Part shown: positions 53,810 through 64,000 of the stretch, piece by piece
How positions within the stretch are numbered: the stretch's first letter is position 1
Layout of the letters: each line of letters starts with the position of its first letter
Source: Polychytrium aggregatum
Taxonomy: Eukaryota > Chytridiomycota > Chytridiomycetes > Polychytriales
Assembly: GCF_025602895.1 (NCBI RefSeq)
Contig: NW_026516241.1
Span: 62,001 to 126,000, forward strand
Direction of reading: 5' to 3'
DNA length: 64,000 nt
Translations under genes and position numbers: made by a program
The notes under the pieces: generated by a model
Seen by the model: the letters and a program-made list of their open reading frames with translations, nothing else
The model's database searches: none
Told to the model about the DNA's origin: nothing

Positions 53810-56800
53810 ATGGATGTCATCAAGTCCGTTCAGGTGAGCGTGCTGCTTGTCTTGGCTTGCTTCTTTCGCTTGGAACCTGCGCTTGCCGTTCCATCATGTC
53901 TGCCTGCCGTGCATCGACGTTCCGTCTCCAACCAGCATCCATCTCGCGCATGCGATGGACTCGGCAATGGAGCCTCTCATACTTGGTGTGGGCTCTCGTT
54001 TGGGCCATTGTCTGAGCGTCTGCCATCGTATAGGGCTATCTGAACAAGATGATCCAGGATGTGTCGGGTATGAAGGTTCTTTTGCTCGACGGCGAAACGG
54101 TAAGCGCCGACTCTGTCGTCGCCAGCCTCCTGTGCCATTCACAATCCCACAGCGGCGAGCCCCAACGAAGCGCATCGGTCCTGTTGTTAGAGCGTGACCC
54201 GCAGCACTGTCGAAGCCGTCTCAATGATGCCTATATCGATATCGATATCGATATCGGCACGCTTGCTCTTCTTCCATACCCGCCTAACGCACCCGCCCAA
54301 CGCACCCGCCCAACGCACCGTCCATATCTTCTCTGCCACCAGACACCGATCATATCGATGGTCGTGACGCAGTCCCAGCTCCTGGCTCGTGAAATCTTTC
54401 TGATCGATCGGGTGGACAACCGCCAAAAGGAAAAGATGAAGCATCTCAAATGCATCACCTTCGTCCGCCCCACACCCGAGTCGATCCAGGCTCTTGTCGA
54501 GGAGCTGAGAGACCCATGCTACGGAGAGTACTATCTGTGTAAGCCTCGCCGGGGAAGACGTCCGACAGACGGAGACGGGCGCTGATTTGATCCAAGTCGT
54601 CGTGGTCATGGCTACTCCCTTGGCTGCTCCAGCATTGCGTCGTCTTGTAGTCTACTGCCATGGATCGTCGTTTCGTTGTTGAAGTCTCGTTGGTTCCTTG
54701 CCGTTGGCCTATCGGGGTTGTCTGAGATACCCGCGGTCATGCGACGGTATCGACTCAGGGACTGCATTCTAACAGCCGGACAAATTGTCTTTGCTTTGCC
54801 AACTCGATGGCTGACACTTTGGACGAACTGGCGCCTGGGCTGGCCGACATCATCTTGGACAGACTTTAGCAACTCTCTCAAAAAATCGGCCATCGAGCGT
54901 CTGGCCGAAGTCGATGAGTACGAAGTCGTCCGGGAGGTGCAGGAATACTATGCCGATTTCCTGGCCGTCAATCCGGACCTCTTTTCCCTTGGATTGGCAC
55001 CTCCTGCCTACTCGCTCTACTTTGAAAACGGCACATCCTGGGAGACAAAGACCTTCCAACGCTCCACCGAGGGCCTCGTGGCCATCTTGCTGGCGCTCAA
55101 GAAGAAGCCCTTGATTCGATATGCCAAGTCGTCGGTGCTGGCCAAGAAACTTGCGACCGAGGTCATGGTGAGTTTGCAGAGGCGTCGGGAGTGGCACTGA
55201 TGGTGGGTGGTGGGTGATATGGATGGTACTGGAGTACGGTGGGCAATCGCTTCGAGCGGACAACGCCCAGTCGCAAGGATATCGTGTGTCGCCTTGCGTA
55301 TCGGTCGCTGGGTTCATTTCAATCTGATGTAGTAACGACCCTCCATTTCAATGCCCTCAGTACCAAATCCAACAAGAAGGTCCCCTGTTCGACTTTCGTC
55401 GACCCGACACCGCCCCGATTCTCCTGATCCTTGATCGCCGCCAGGATCCTGTGACCCCCCTCCTCAGCCAGTGGACCTATCAAGCGCTCGTCCACGAGCT
55501 GCTGGGCATCACGAATGGCAGAGTCAGTCTGGGTGATTCTCCGGATCGCCGCCCAGAGATGAAGGTACTTGCTGCCGACGATAGCTTGGAGTCTGATCTG
55601 TCGATTGGGGATGGCGCTGCGACGGAATCGATAGAGGCCGCACTGTTGCATGGCTGTGCTGTGGGGCGATCTCGGCGTGCTGTTTGTTGCATGACAATCA
55701 GGACTCCAGCGACCGATTCGTGCACTAATCCGCCGCAACCCCACGCTTCTGTCTTGCACCCCAACATTTCCATGACACACATCCCACGACCTGGACCGGC
55801 CTATAACAGGAAATCGTCTTGAACATCGAGCAGGACCCGTTCTACAAAAAATGCGTCTTCATGAACATGGGCGATCTCGGCGGCCAGATCAAAGAGTATG
55901 TGGACGAGTACCAGAACAAGCACAAGTCCAGCATGAATGTCGAGAGCATCGCCGACATGAAGCGCTTTATCGATGAATATCCAGAGTTCAAAAAGCTCTC
56001 TGGAAACGTCACCAAGCACGTCTCGCTTGTGAGCGAGCTGAGTCGTCTGATCGAGCGCAACAGTTTACTGGAAGTGAGCGAGCTGGAGCAAAGCCTTGCC
56101 GTCCAGGAAAACCACTCGCAGGATGTCAAGGTAACGGCTGCATCCGTGGGCTAGCTTGGCGATCGAGTAGCACACATAGCATCTCGGAGGCTAACTGGTC
56201 CCGCTGGTCATTGCAGACCCTGCAGAAGCTGATTGAGCGACCCAACGTCCCTGTGGAGCTCAAGGTTCGGCTGGTGATGCTCTATGCTCTGAGATACGAG
56301 AAGGCTGCGAACAGCATGTCTGGGCTTTTGGTCGAGATGCTCAAGAAGCAGGGTGCCAGCGAGGACCAGGTTCTGGTAAGCGCGCAGTGTTGGTTTTTGC
56401 AGCGACTACCCCTTGTCTTGGTGGTCCGGCGGGGATTTCAATGCCGACAGTCTTGCAGTGCAAGCAAAGGCAGTTGGGAAGCAGCAGCCGCACCACCAAT
56501 CTCCTGGCACTGATGCTAGAGCTGCGAATGATTCGGGTGGTTGTCCAGGTGGCCTCGTCCATCATTCAGTACGCTGGATCGGATCAGCGCCAGGATGACA
56601 TCTTTTCAAACACCGACGTCTTTGCGAGAACGAAGCAAGTTTTCAAAGGACTGAAGGGCATCGAGAACGTCTATACGCAGCACACTCCCTACCTGGTCGA
56701 GACCATCGAATCGGTCATCAAGGGCAAGACGAAAGAGGGCGCCTATCCGTTTGTCGATGGCGGAACGAGAGACAAGTACGTGGCTGGAGAGTTGTCACGG

Positions 56801-57362
56801 CCCTGACAAAGGAAGTGCAACATTGGGAAGCAGGCGGGATGGATTGTTATCCACCGGCAAGAGTATGGAGTATGGAGTATGGAGTATGGAGCGTGATGCT
56901 TGACCCTACAGCTTACATCCTCGGTTGGTCTGGGATCACCAGGCCGCAGGATATCATCGTGTTCATTGTTGGCGGTGCCACCTATGCTGAAGCACGAGAA
57001 GTCAGCAAGATCAATGCGAGCAACCCGGGCATCCGCATTGTTCTGGGAGGCACAACTATCCACAACTCGTCCAGGTAGGTTCGGGTTGAATATGACTGAT
57101 GCACACGTGGATTCCACAGCGGCGAAACAAAGAAGCGAGGAAAGGGAGGAGCCGATGAGCGTATCTCCAACCAAAGATGCTCATGTTTCGGTCCTGTCCA
57201 CCGTACACACTGCCTCGGCTTTGCCTCTGCCAAATGGGCATCAGCTATTTGCTCGAGCTGGCAGATTCGCTCAATCGTTGGGCTACTGCTGGCAAGGCCG
57301 CCCGCATCAGCCAGACCAGTGCACCAAAGCCCCTCCGAAGCTCGATCCGCATGGATCCCTAG
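53810..57362 (+). CDS. VPS45: Vacuolar sorting protein Vps45 (Sec1/Munc18 family)
   Basis: Ten exons: 53810-53833, 54034-54099, 54343-54538, 54863-55167, 55361-55564, 55810-56130, 56217-56375, 56549-56775, 56943-57074, 57245-57362. All phases agree, giving 583 residues (yeast 577). SM proteins clasp syntaxins and template SNARE assembly; Vps45 works with Tlg2/Pep12-type syntaxins at the trans-Golgi and endosome. Landmarks: [174 protein letters not shown]. The start of exon 8 ([10 protein letters not shown]) could instead be at an earlier AG at about 56456, adding 30 residues. Identity is certain. Confidence 0.96.
54233..54257. repeat. ATCGAT repeat in a VPS45 intron
   Basis: Four copies of a palindromic ATCGAT/GATATC unit within intron 2 of VPS45. 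Confidence 0.8.
56862..56890. repeat. 8-bp repeat in a VPS45 intron
   Basis: About 3.5 copies of GTATGGAG in intron 8 of VPS45. Confidence 0.85.
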
Positions 57363-57550
57363 AATGCTCGGGCCTGCTGCATCGGCAGCCACGATGGAAT
57401 CTCGGAAGAGGGTGTTGGTGTGGGATTGGGCTGTTTGCTTGGGGCAGCTGGCCGTTGGCCTGTCCCCGATGCATGTTCGAAACCAAATACACTGTTGCTG
57501 AAGCACATGGATACGGTGGACAAAGAGCGAGCCGCCAGACATGCGTCGGT

Positions 57551-57610
57551 GGTGCCGAGTCGTGCTGGATGGTGCCGAGTCGTGCTGGATGGTGCCGAGT
57601 CGTGCTGGAT
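57551..57610. repeat. 20-bp tandem repeat, three exact copies
   Basis: Three identical copies of GGTGCCGAGTCGTGCTGGAT, followed by a partial fourth. Confidence 0.95.
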
Positions 57611-57684
57611 GGTGCAGAAGCTCAACCGATTTCATGTCAAATCATGTACACTATTCCTGCGCGAGTGGCATATTGCAGGCAATC

Positions 57685-57780
57685 CAATAAAAAACGGGAC
57701 ACCCGGGTTTTTGACCATTCATCGAATATTTTGTTACCCAATGTTATCGCGCGCTGGCCATGACCATTCGCCGCTGGCAC
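57685..57780 (+). mobile_element. Element fragment (Fanzor-like family), copy 5, left edge only
   Basis: Begins CAATCCAATAAAAAACGGGA, then CACCCGGG and TTTTT, the same left edge as the copy on the minus strand at 30835-30780. It then shows weak similarity (GCGCGCTGGCCATGACC versus GCGTGCTGGCTGTGGCC of copy 1). Nothing of the coding part remains. Confidence 0.45.
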
Positions 57781-59060
57781 TCCGAGACCAGTATGCAGGT
57801 CGATTGTGGAGACCGGAGAGCGACCGGCGGTCTTCACTCGGAGGCTGCCAAAGTGATCTGTTTTATTTCTTGTGGCTTTGCTTGACGCAAGCACAGCACA
57901 TACTACATGTTCATGGAAACGGCTATATTGTCCCGTTTTTTTTCTGAATAAAGTGTACTGCACTCCTATGGCCTCGACGGCATCGACAGCGCCGTCCCAC
58001 TCGGCGGACAGCCTCGCAGCTGGCGTGGTGCAACCCACAGGGCGCCCCCTCCCTTGTCGCATCAGCTCATCCGTCTGCGGCAGCGCCCGTCCGGCTGCGG
58101 GTCGTCGTCGTCCTCGCCGTCAAACTTTCATCCAGAGCGAGCCCACCTCGAACGTCGCCCGATATCTCGCTGTCCAACAAACCGCCCGTCTGCCCGTCGC
58201 AGCCATGAAGCAATCCGTTGCGGGCCTGGTCAGAAAGTAGGCCTCTGCCATTCGCTCTTATGGCTTGCTTTTATCATTTGTCTTTGCCTTCATTCCAGCT
58301 GCCGGCTTTTGCCGCCTATTTTGCGATTCCGGCATCCGCCGCAGCCTTCCATTGCAACTTCCATTGTGGCATCCATATCTGTCGGCCGTTTATGCCATGT
58401 TGCCGTGCGATCGATCGATCCGTCGGCCGATCAATCGTCTCAGCCTGCCCGCTCAGCAACCCTGCCTGGCCCTCATCCCAGCGTCCCCAGACGCTCGCTG
58501 CTGGACGGGTCCAGGCTGGAGGGGACCAGGGGAGCGCAAAGCGCAAGGCTCCGTCCTCCGCCTGCGGGCTCTGGGACCGACCGAATCTCCTGCGGCCCTC
58601 TCGGTCCTGGTCGCCGCTCTGCCCGCAGGACTTTCTGGCCCTCCGTCGGTCTTTGCCTCGGTCGTCTGATTGGGCTGATTCTGGCGCTCTGCCTCGGCTG
58701 CTTCTGAGCGCCGACCTTTCTTTCGTTGGCGGCTCTCCCGCCCATCGCCCACTTGTATCTCTTCCTGGTGCTGGCTGAAATCCCTTTCACGGCGCCCTTC
58801 ATAGATCCTAGATTCTAGACGTCCCTCTCTTTTGCCCCCCCCCCGACATACATTTGGATCGTCTCTGTACGAGCTCGAACAGGACTTTCCATCCTCCGTT
58901 CTTGGCTCTGGCGCTTGTTCTCTGCTTGCGTTCATCGTTTCCCTTCCCACTTGGCCCCGCCCACTTGTTCATCCACTCACTATATTTTTTCTGCATTCCT
59001 CCTCGCGCTGTTGCCTCTAACCAACATCTCACTGCTTCTCACCCCCCGCATCCGACTCTG

Positions 59061-61033
59061 ATGTTCTCCAGGATCCTCGACTTGGTGAGGGCCGATCCCG
59101 GGAACAGCGACCGGCATCCTGCCAGTTCGCCTCCCCAGACCATCGAGAACGCCCCAGAGGCCTCGGCCTCAAGAGGGCGAGACCTGGCCAACGAAATGAA
59201 GCGCGCATCCGTCACTGACTCGGCTTTTGTCATCGAGGAGCTCACCAGGATCGGTATGCTTCCCGCTGTAGCGAGTATAGCCCCTTCTGCCTATGCTGCC
59301 TATGCTGCCTATGCTGTCTATGTAGACTCTCCTCCTAAACCCGAACATACTCTCGCACACGGCTGTGAGCCCCTGCATCTCGGCGCCGTCTCATTATAAT
59401 CCAATCTCTCCCCAAACGCCGGCCAAACCACACAGATTTTCTCAAGCAGCTCCCGTTCGAGCTGTCGCTGCATATCCTCTCACAACTCAACGATGTAAAA
59501 ACCCTCGCCAAAGCCTCGCAGGTGTCTAGGCTCTGGTACAGCCTCGCAAACGACCGCGACATTTGGCGCCGATTCTACCTCAACCAGTGGAGAGGGCGCT
59601 GGACGCTGCCGGCCGTACGTCCAGAATATTGCCCCGCCATCTCTGCCATTAATACGCCTCGCCAATCGATCGACCAGATCAGCGGGCGGCCCCAGCCACA
59701 CGGCGAGCACCCTGGCTCGGTATCTGGCTCGGCTCGCAGCCTCGAGTCGGGCCCCGAAACTCGCCTGCAGAGCCTCAACAACAGCACGCACTCGGTTCAG
59801 AGCATTTCCAACGGCCAGCAGTCCGATCCAGCCGAGCCTCATCCGCCCCCGAAACCTCGAGACTGGAAGTACCTGCATCGACAGCGACTGCTCCTCGAGA
59901 CAAACTGGAGGACCGGCAAGATCCGACAAAAGAAGCTCGAGGGCCACAGCGACTCGGTTTACTGCATCCAATTCGACCGCAACTACATCATCTCCGGCTC
60001 GCGAGACCGGACAGTGCGATTTTGGGACATCAAGAAAGCAAAGTGCGTGCGCACGCTCCACGGCCACGACGGATCAGTCCTTTGTCTGCAGTACGACTCG
60101 CGGTACATTGTCACAGGCTCGTCGGACCACTCCATCATCATCTGGGAATTCCCGACGGGCAAGTTGTTGAAACGCCTGAGCGGACACACGCTGCCTGTCC
60201 TGGATGTCCGCTTCAACTCGGAAGTGATTGTTTCGTGCTCCAAAGACCATCTGATCAAGGTCTGGGACCTGCATACAGGCGCCTTGCTGCGTGTGCTCGA
60301 AGGCCACGTGGCTGCCGTCAACGCCATTCATCTTTTTGGGAACCTTCTTGCGTCGGCCTCGGGCGATGCAATCGTAAAACTCTGGGACGTCAACACGGGC
60401 AAGCTCCTGCGCGATTTTCGAGAGCACGCGCGCGGCCTGGCCTGCGTGCACTTTGATGGCAGGTACATTGCCTCCGGCAGCAACGATAAATCGATCAAGA
60501 TCTGGAACGCGCATACGGGCCAGTTGATCCGGACCCTGTCCAAGCACACCGATCTCGTCCGGACCCTCTGTTTTGATCAAGATCGCATCGTGAGCGGCAG
60601 CTACGACCAGTCGATCAAGGTCTGGGACTTCAAGACCGGCCACATCCTGGTGGACTTGAAGGACGTGCACTCCAGCTGGGTTTTCCACGTGCAGATGGAC
60701 AACACCAAGATCGTCAGCGCCAGCCAGGTACGTCCTTGCCTCGTGTGTCGCCCTGCCTGTGGAGACTCATGTTTACCGCAACCAGAGTTGCCGATGCGAT
60801 CTCTCCGGGCGCTATGGCATCGACTCTGTCTTTGCTCACCAACAGGTCTTGGATGCTGACAATGATATGGTGTCTTTTCGGATTAGGACAAGAGCATCTG
60901 TATCCTGGATTTTACCGAGGGTGTGGATGCCATCGATGAGCTGGAGCAAGTTGCTCTCGAAGAATGCGAGCTGATGCAAAGAGTCCACGAGCACGACTAT
61001 CAAGTGCTCAGCAGCGGCGGAGCCACCGTTTAG
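59061..61033 (+). CDS. F-box/WD40-repeat protein (Cdc4/Fbw7-like)
   Basis: Three exons, 59061-59253, 59436-60727 and 60887-61033 (phases 1 and 0; donors GTATGC and GTACGT, acceptors CACAG and GATTAG), 543 residues. F-box at residues about 65-105: FLKQLPFELSLHILSQLNDV, then KASQVSRLWYSLANDRDIW. Then a Ser-rich linker with PRDWKYLHRQRLLLETNW, a helix often found between F-box and propeller, and seven WD40 blades from about residue 225 (LEGHSDSVYCIQFD, TVRFWDI, LHGHDGSVLCLQYD, LSGHTLPVLDVRFN, LEGHVAAVNAIHLF, and so on to SICILDF). F-box/WD40 proteins are substrate receptors of SCF ubiquitin ligases: the F-box holds Skp1 and the propeller reads phosphodegrons. The substrate is unknown. An acidic tail (VDAIDELEQVALEECELMQ) closes the protein. 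Confidence 0.93.
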
Positions 61034-62818
61034 ATTCCGAAGCGCCGGACCGCACGCTTTGACCTCGTGGATTGTACTGCGCTGCTCAAGACTCTGTCTG
61101 TCGTAAGCCGCGACACGATATTCAACCGCTCTCGGGGAGATCCGCGGTGGAGACCCTGGACTCTGAATACCCAAAGCAATGGATCCTACGGCGTCAGACG
61201 TTGCAAACAGTGTGAAGCAAAACCAAGTCATGTGCATCACGGCGATATTAGCGAATCACCAAAGAACCCTCTCCCGTCACTCCTTGACACATTTTGTGCA
61301 GTGGGATGGGGGCAGCGATATCCAAGTACCGGCAGAAACCAGCAAATTAGATACGAAGAGCGGCGCCAAGGCCTGCTTCCCGAGAACCGCGCCAAGTCGA
61401 TTGTTCTAACGGCGCTTAAGAGCGGGCACTTGGGAGCAGGTCTGGGCATTCGCGGCCCTCTTGTCTCCGGGCGGCATTTTGTTTCTTACCCATAGTCATA
61501 TCCCGACCCGCGCATCTTTATATTCTTTGATTCTTCTCTCACCATCTGTACGATCCGCACTCCCTTTTGATGTCGCTCCCGACTTTTGAATCTCATTCCA
61601 TTTTTATCCACCGCCACATGCTGCTTGATATCTTCAGCGCCATTCACCATGTCGCCGCCCATCTTTCCACTCTCCTCCTCCTCCTCCTCGTGTCTTTGCT
61701 GCGTCCCAACCTTTGCCGGCCTATTCCAGAGGGATAACAGCGTTACTATTTATTGGCCCATTTTGTTCATATGCTCGCACTTGTCCGTTCCATAGAGGTC
61801 ACGATAGCGGCAATAGAGCAGGTACGCTGGACCCAGCGACAGGCGACATTCTCATGCTCCAGGCCGACTATACATCGGCCAGTCGGTCCATTGGCCCGCT
61901 GGTCCTCCGATGGCGATTGATCTTCTGCACCCTGGAGGTGCGTTGTGGCCGCTTCCCGACTACGGGGGAGCAGCCAACCAGAGACCATGGTTGCTGTATG
62001 CCTTTCCTGTGATTGGCACAATGACGATCTGCCCACAAAGGTCCTTTCTGGAAGGGATTGCCCCACGCTCCCCATCAATCTTGGGGTTAGCATATTGTGT
62101 CTTGCTGACAACGACAAAGGCCATTGCGACTGCATCGCCGCTGTCCCAATACTGGCAACATGCAGCCGAGTCCAAGGTCAAACTGTTCGAGAGGGCGAGT
62201 GCGGATGAGGGATCTGAGGCAGAGTGGAGCACATTCGCGAATACGGACAGGACGCTGAGTGGAGTGCTGAAGTTGCGAGCGAGATGGAAGCAGCCCAGAT
62301 AATGGCGTGTTGCCTTGACCAGAGGCAAGTCGCTGCCGCTGATCCTCGATGGCCATGGCCATTGTCGATGCTCCGGGAATGACCAGGTCTCCCCTATCTC
62401 CTGGCGTTCAATGGAAGCGGTCGGTGCAAGTCGGCACAATGTGCAATGACCATTATGCATGCCCATCCACGACGATTTCCAGAAAACCTCCTGAATGACA
62501 ATGAGTCGGGCAGATCAAGGGGGAGCAGCCGTTGAGGAAGGATGTCCACCTGCATTCAGACAGCGATCAGCCAAAGAATGCAATACCGGACAAGCAGAGC
62601 GGCAGGGTGCGAGATAGGGCTCAGCCAGACCACCTTTCATAATGAGATTGGCCCGATTGTCGCCAAGGTAGACCATGTTCAGCCTTTGATTCAGGGGGAA
62701 GCCGCTTCTTTCGAGGCCTTGGGGTGATAATGGAGAGGACGGGGTGATTGGCGGCTGGACATGCCAGCGCTCTGCTCCAACGCCGGCTGGCCACAGCCGT
62801 TGGACTGCCATCTCCTTT
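61034..62818. other. Intergenic, 1.8 kb, no supported gene
   Basis: Between the F-box gene and the last gene. It is AT-richer at 61495-61760 (T-runs, probable 3' UTR and terminator of the F-box gene). Short frames on both strands show no recognisable content or in-phase splice partners. Confidence 0.4.
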
Positions 62819-62829
62819 GCATAAAAAGG
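62819..62829 (+). promoter_or_regulatory. TATA-like box of the last gene
   Basis: GCATAAAAAGG, about 135 bases upstream of the ATG at 62964. Confidence 0.55.
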
Positions 62830-62963
62830 CCACCCGGAGCCCACTCCAAGCAGACCTCATCCAGGCAGCATCGTCTTCCGCCTTCGACCTCAGCAACACC
62901 TGCTTCCAGTCCCACGCAGCAAGTCGCCCCACACCTCTCTGCCTGCTTCAACCCGTTCCAGCC

Positions 62964-64000
62964 ATGAAGTTCATTTCTGCCCTCAGTGCCCTGGCTTTCC
63001 TGGCCGCCCTTCCCGCCCAGCTTTCGGATGCAACCCCCGTGAAGCGAACCTCAACTCTTGCCGTCCAGTACAACCTCTTTGGTTGGGGTCGCAACGGCGA
63101 TACCTTCCGTATTCCCGCCACAGCCACCAGTGGCGGTCCCAGCCAGGATCCTCGCTACCTGTGGTTCTCTGTCAGCACCAACTTTGCCGATACCGATGCC
63201 GCCACGGGCCAGCCCAACACCTTTGCGTAAGTATCACAGCTGTATGTGTTTCTCCAGAGTACTGTGTTGCGTGAGACTCGCATACACAGCGAGATGCCAA
63301 TCATCCGAGGCGCTCGTTCTGTTGGCAAATGTCGGTCATTGTGTACTGTGGTCGTTGGCCAGTAAAACCCACAGGCTTACAGTTCGCAGCAATTCATGTT
63401 TTGTGGGAGTCAATGCTCACCGAATCATATATGCTTTGAATCCCTAATCTTCCTCCTCCCTCAATGCACAGCATCTCGCTCCTGCGCACCTCCCAGGACG
63501 GCCTTGGCAACCCCCAGATCCAGGTCTTCCCGACCACCCAAACCAACGCCAACCTCCGAGCCAACTACGTCGGCTACTACTTTGCTTATGGAAGTATTCC
63601 CGGTCTCTATGTGATCCAGGTCAAAGGTCCCTATGTCAATGGTGTCTCCAACCCCTCCACATTCTCGGTTGCCAACAGCACTGCCCTGCACGCTGCTCTC
63701 TATCGCCCGCAGTGTGAATCGCCCAACTTCAGCATCCCCACCGACGACTTTGGCAACCCCATCAAGACCACTCGTGGCCAGGTCCTGTGCAACTACAACA
63801 CCAACTTGGCCGATATCCAGTCGACAGCCAACTACAATGAGATTGTCGGCTTGCTGTCCTCGTGTCTCTCGGACGCGACTCCCGCCGGCTGGATCGCCAC
63901 TGATGCCACAACCAGCTCGTGGAGCGGCACATCCAGCTACTACGTCCAGGTCAACCGAGCTACCAGCACTGGCCAGACCTTGACCGCCACCTCGGCCAGC
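62964..64000 (+). CDS. Secreted protein, unrecognised (3' partial)
   Basis: Exons 62964-63226 and 63472 to beyond 64000 (phase 2; donor GTAAGT, acceptor GCACAG). At least 264 residues are seen. It starts with a clear signal peptide (MKFISALSALAFLAALPAQL, then SDATPVKR where a dibasic site could be cut). The mature part is rich in Ser, Thr, Asn and aromatic residues, with beta-rich pieces (YLWFSVSTNF, YVGYYFAYGSIPGLYVIQVK) and at least two cysteines (QCESPNF, LSSCLSDA). Composition and the paired Cys suggest an extracellular, perhaps wall-associated, beta-sandwich protein. I do not recognise a family. The gene runs off the window end. Confidence 0.8.

Larger units (their letters stand above)
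57363..59060. other. Intergenic, 1.7 kb between VPS45 and the F-box/WD40 gene
   Basis: Contains a 20-base triple repeat (57551-57610), an element fragment (57685-57780) and a pyrimidine-rich leader before the next gene. A plus-strand frame at 57968-58240 (starting MASTASTAPSHSADSLAAG, 90 residues, Arg/Ala/Ser-rich, mitochondrial-presequence-like) is possible but has no second line of support. CGATCGATCGATC lies at about 58408. Confidence 0.35.

Noticed and set aside
61728-61750. GAGGGATAACAGCGTTAC resembles the I-SceI site and a mitochondrial LSU rRNA segment
   Set aside because: Similarity covers fewer than 20 bases and the flanks match neither.

Overview
The window is eukaryotic nuclear DNA, most likely from a chytrid or another early-diverging, probably zoosporic, fungus. 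The evidence is GC-rich sequence, dense genes split by short GT-AG introns (mostly about 50-430 bases, donors like GTAAG/GTATG/GTGAG), fungal-type families (Kre9/Knh1-like wall protein, OPT transporter, GT3 glycogen synthase, Cdc4-type F-box/WD40), a Tctex-type dynein light chain, and degenerate copies of what looks like a Fanzor/TnpB-type element. The exact taxon cannot be fixed from the sequence alone. No rRNA or tRNA gene was found by reading.

Layout. 1-4914 (+): 3' part of a large unrecognised, low-complexity protein gene. 5219-6257 (-): four-exon gene for a small basic protein. 6440-6690: element fragment. 7266-11411 (-): large RGS-domain protein with a repeated FFG motif. 12326-12991 (-): SET-domain protein. 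13257-13575: element fragment. 13965-14804 (-): single-pass membrane protein. 16554-18712 (-): pentapeptide-repeat protein. 20926-22073 (-): dynein light chain Tctex-type, in five small exons. 22385-23409 (-): secreted Kre9/Knh1-like protein. 24912-28397 (+): glycogen synthase. 28770-29250 and 30455-30835: element fragments, with a short two-exon membrane protein gene between them (29391-29879, -). 31250-33764 (-): oligopeptide transporter. 35648-37457 (+): electron transfer flavoprotein beta. 38124-40889 (+): protein with two cyclic-nucleotide-binding domains. 41556-42887 (-): bHLH factor. 42888-46305: no resolved gene. 46306-47625 (+): dual-specificity phosphatase with a rhodanese-like part. 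48545-49093 (+): WW-domain, His-rich protein behind a hexanucleotide minisatellite. 49424-52370 (-): membrane-anchored protein that combines a bacterial-type solute-binding domain with a VWA domain. 53810-57362 (+): VPS45. 59061-61033 (+): F-box/WD40 protein. 62964-64000 (+): secreted protein, cut by the window end.

The genes are mostly independent housekeeping and signalling functions rather than a cluster: glycogen synthesis, mitochondrial electron transfer, peptide uptake, endosomal SNARE control (VPS45), ubiquitin ligase targeting, and G-protein, cAMP and phosphatase signalling. Intron phases were checked by hand for the spliced genes. Several (dynein light chain, Kre9-like, the 236-residue and 99-residue genes, exon 1 of the RGS gene) are too fragmented to show as long ORFs.

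Most notable are: (i) five dispersed fragments of one element family whose translation carries zinc-ribbon and RuvC-like end motifs of Fanzor/TnpB nucleases; (ii) the solute-binding + VWA fusion with a degraded metal site, behind a type II membrane anchor; (iii) the six FFG repeats in the RGS protein; (iv) minisatellites next to gene ends and promoters.
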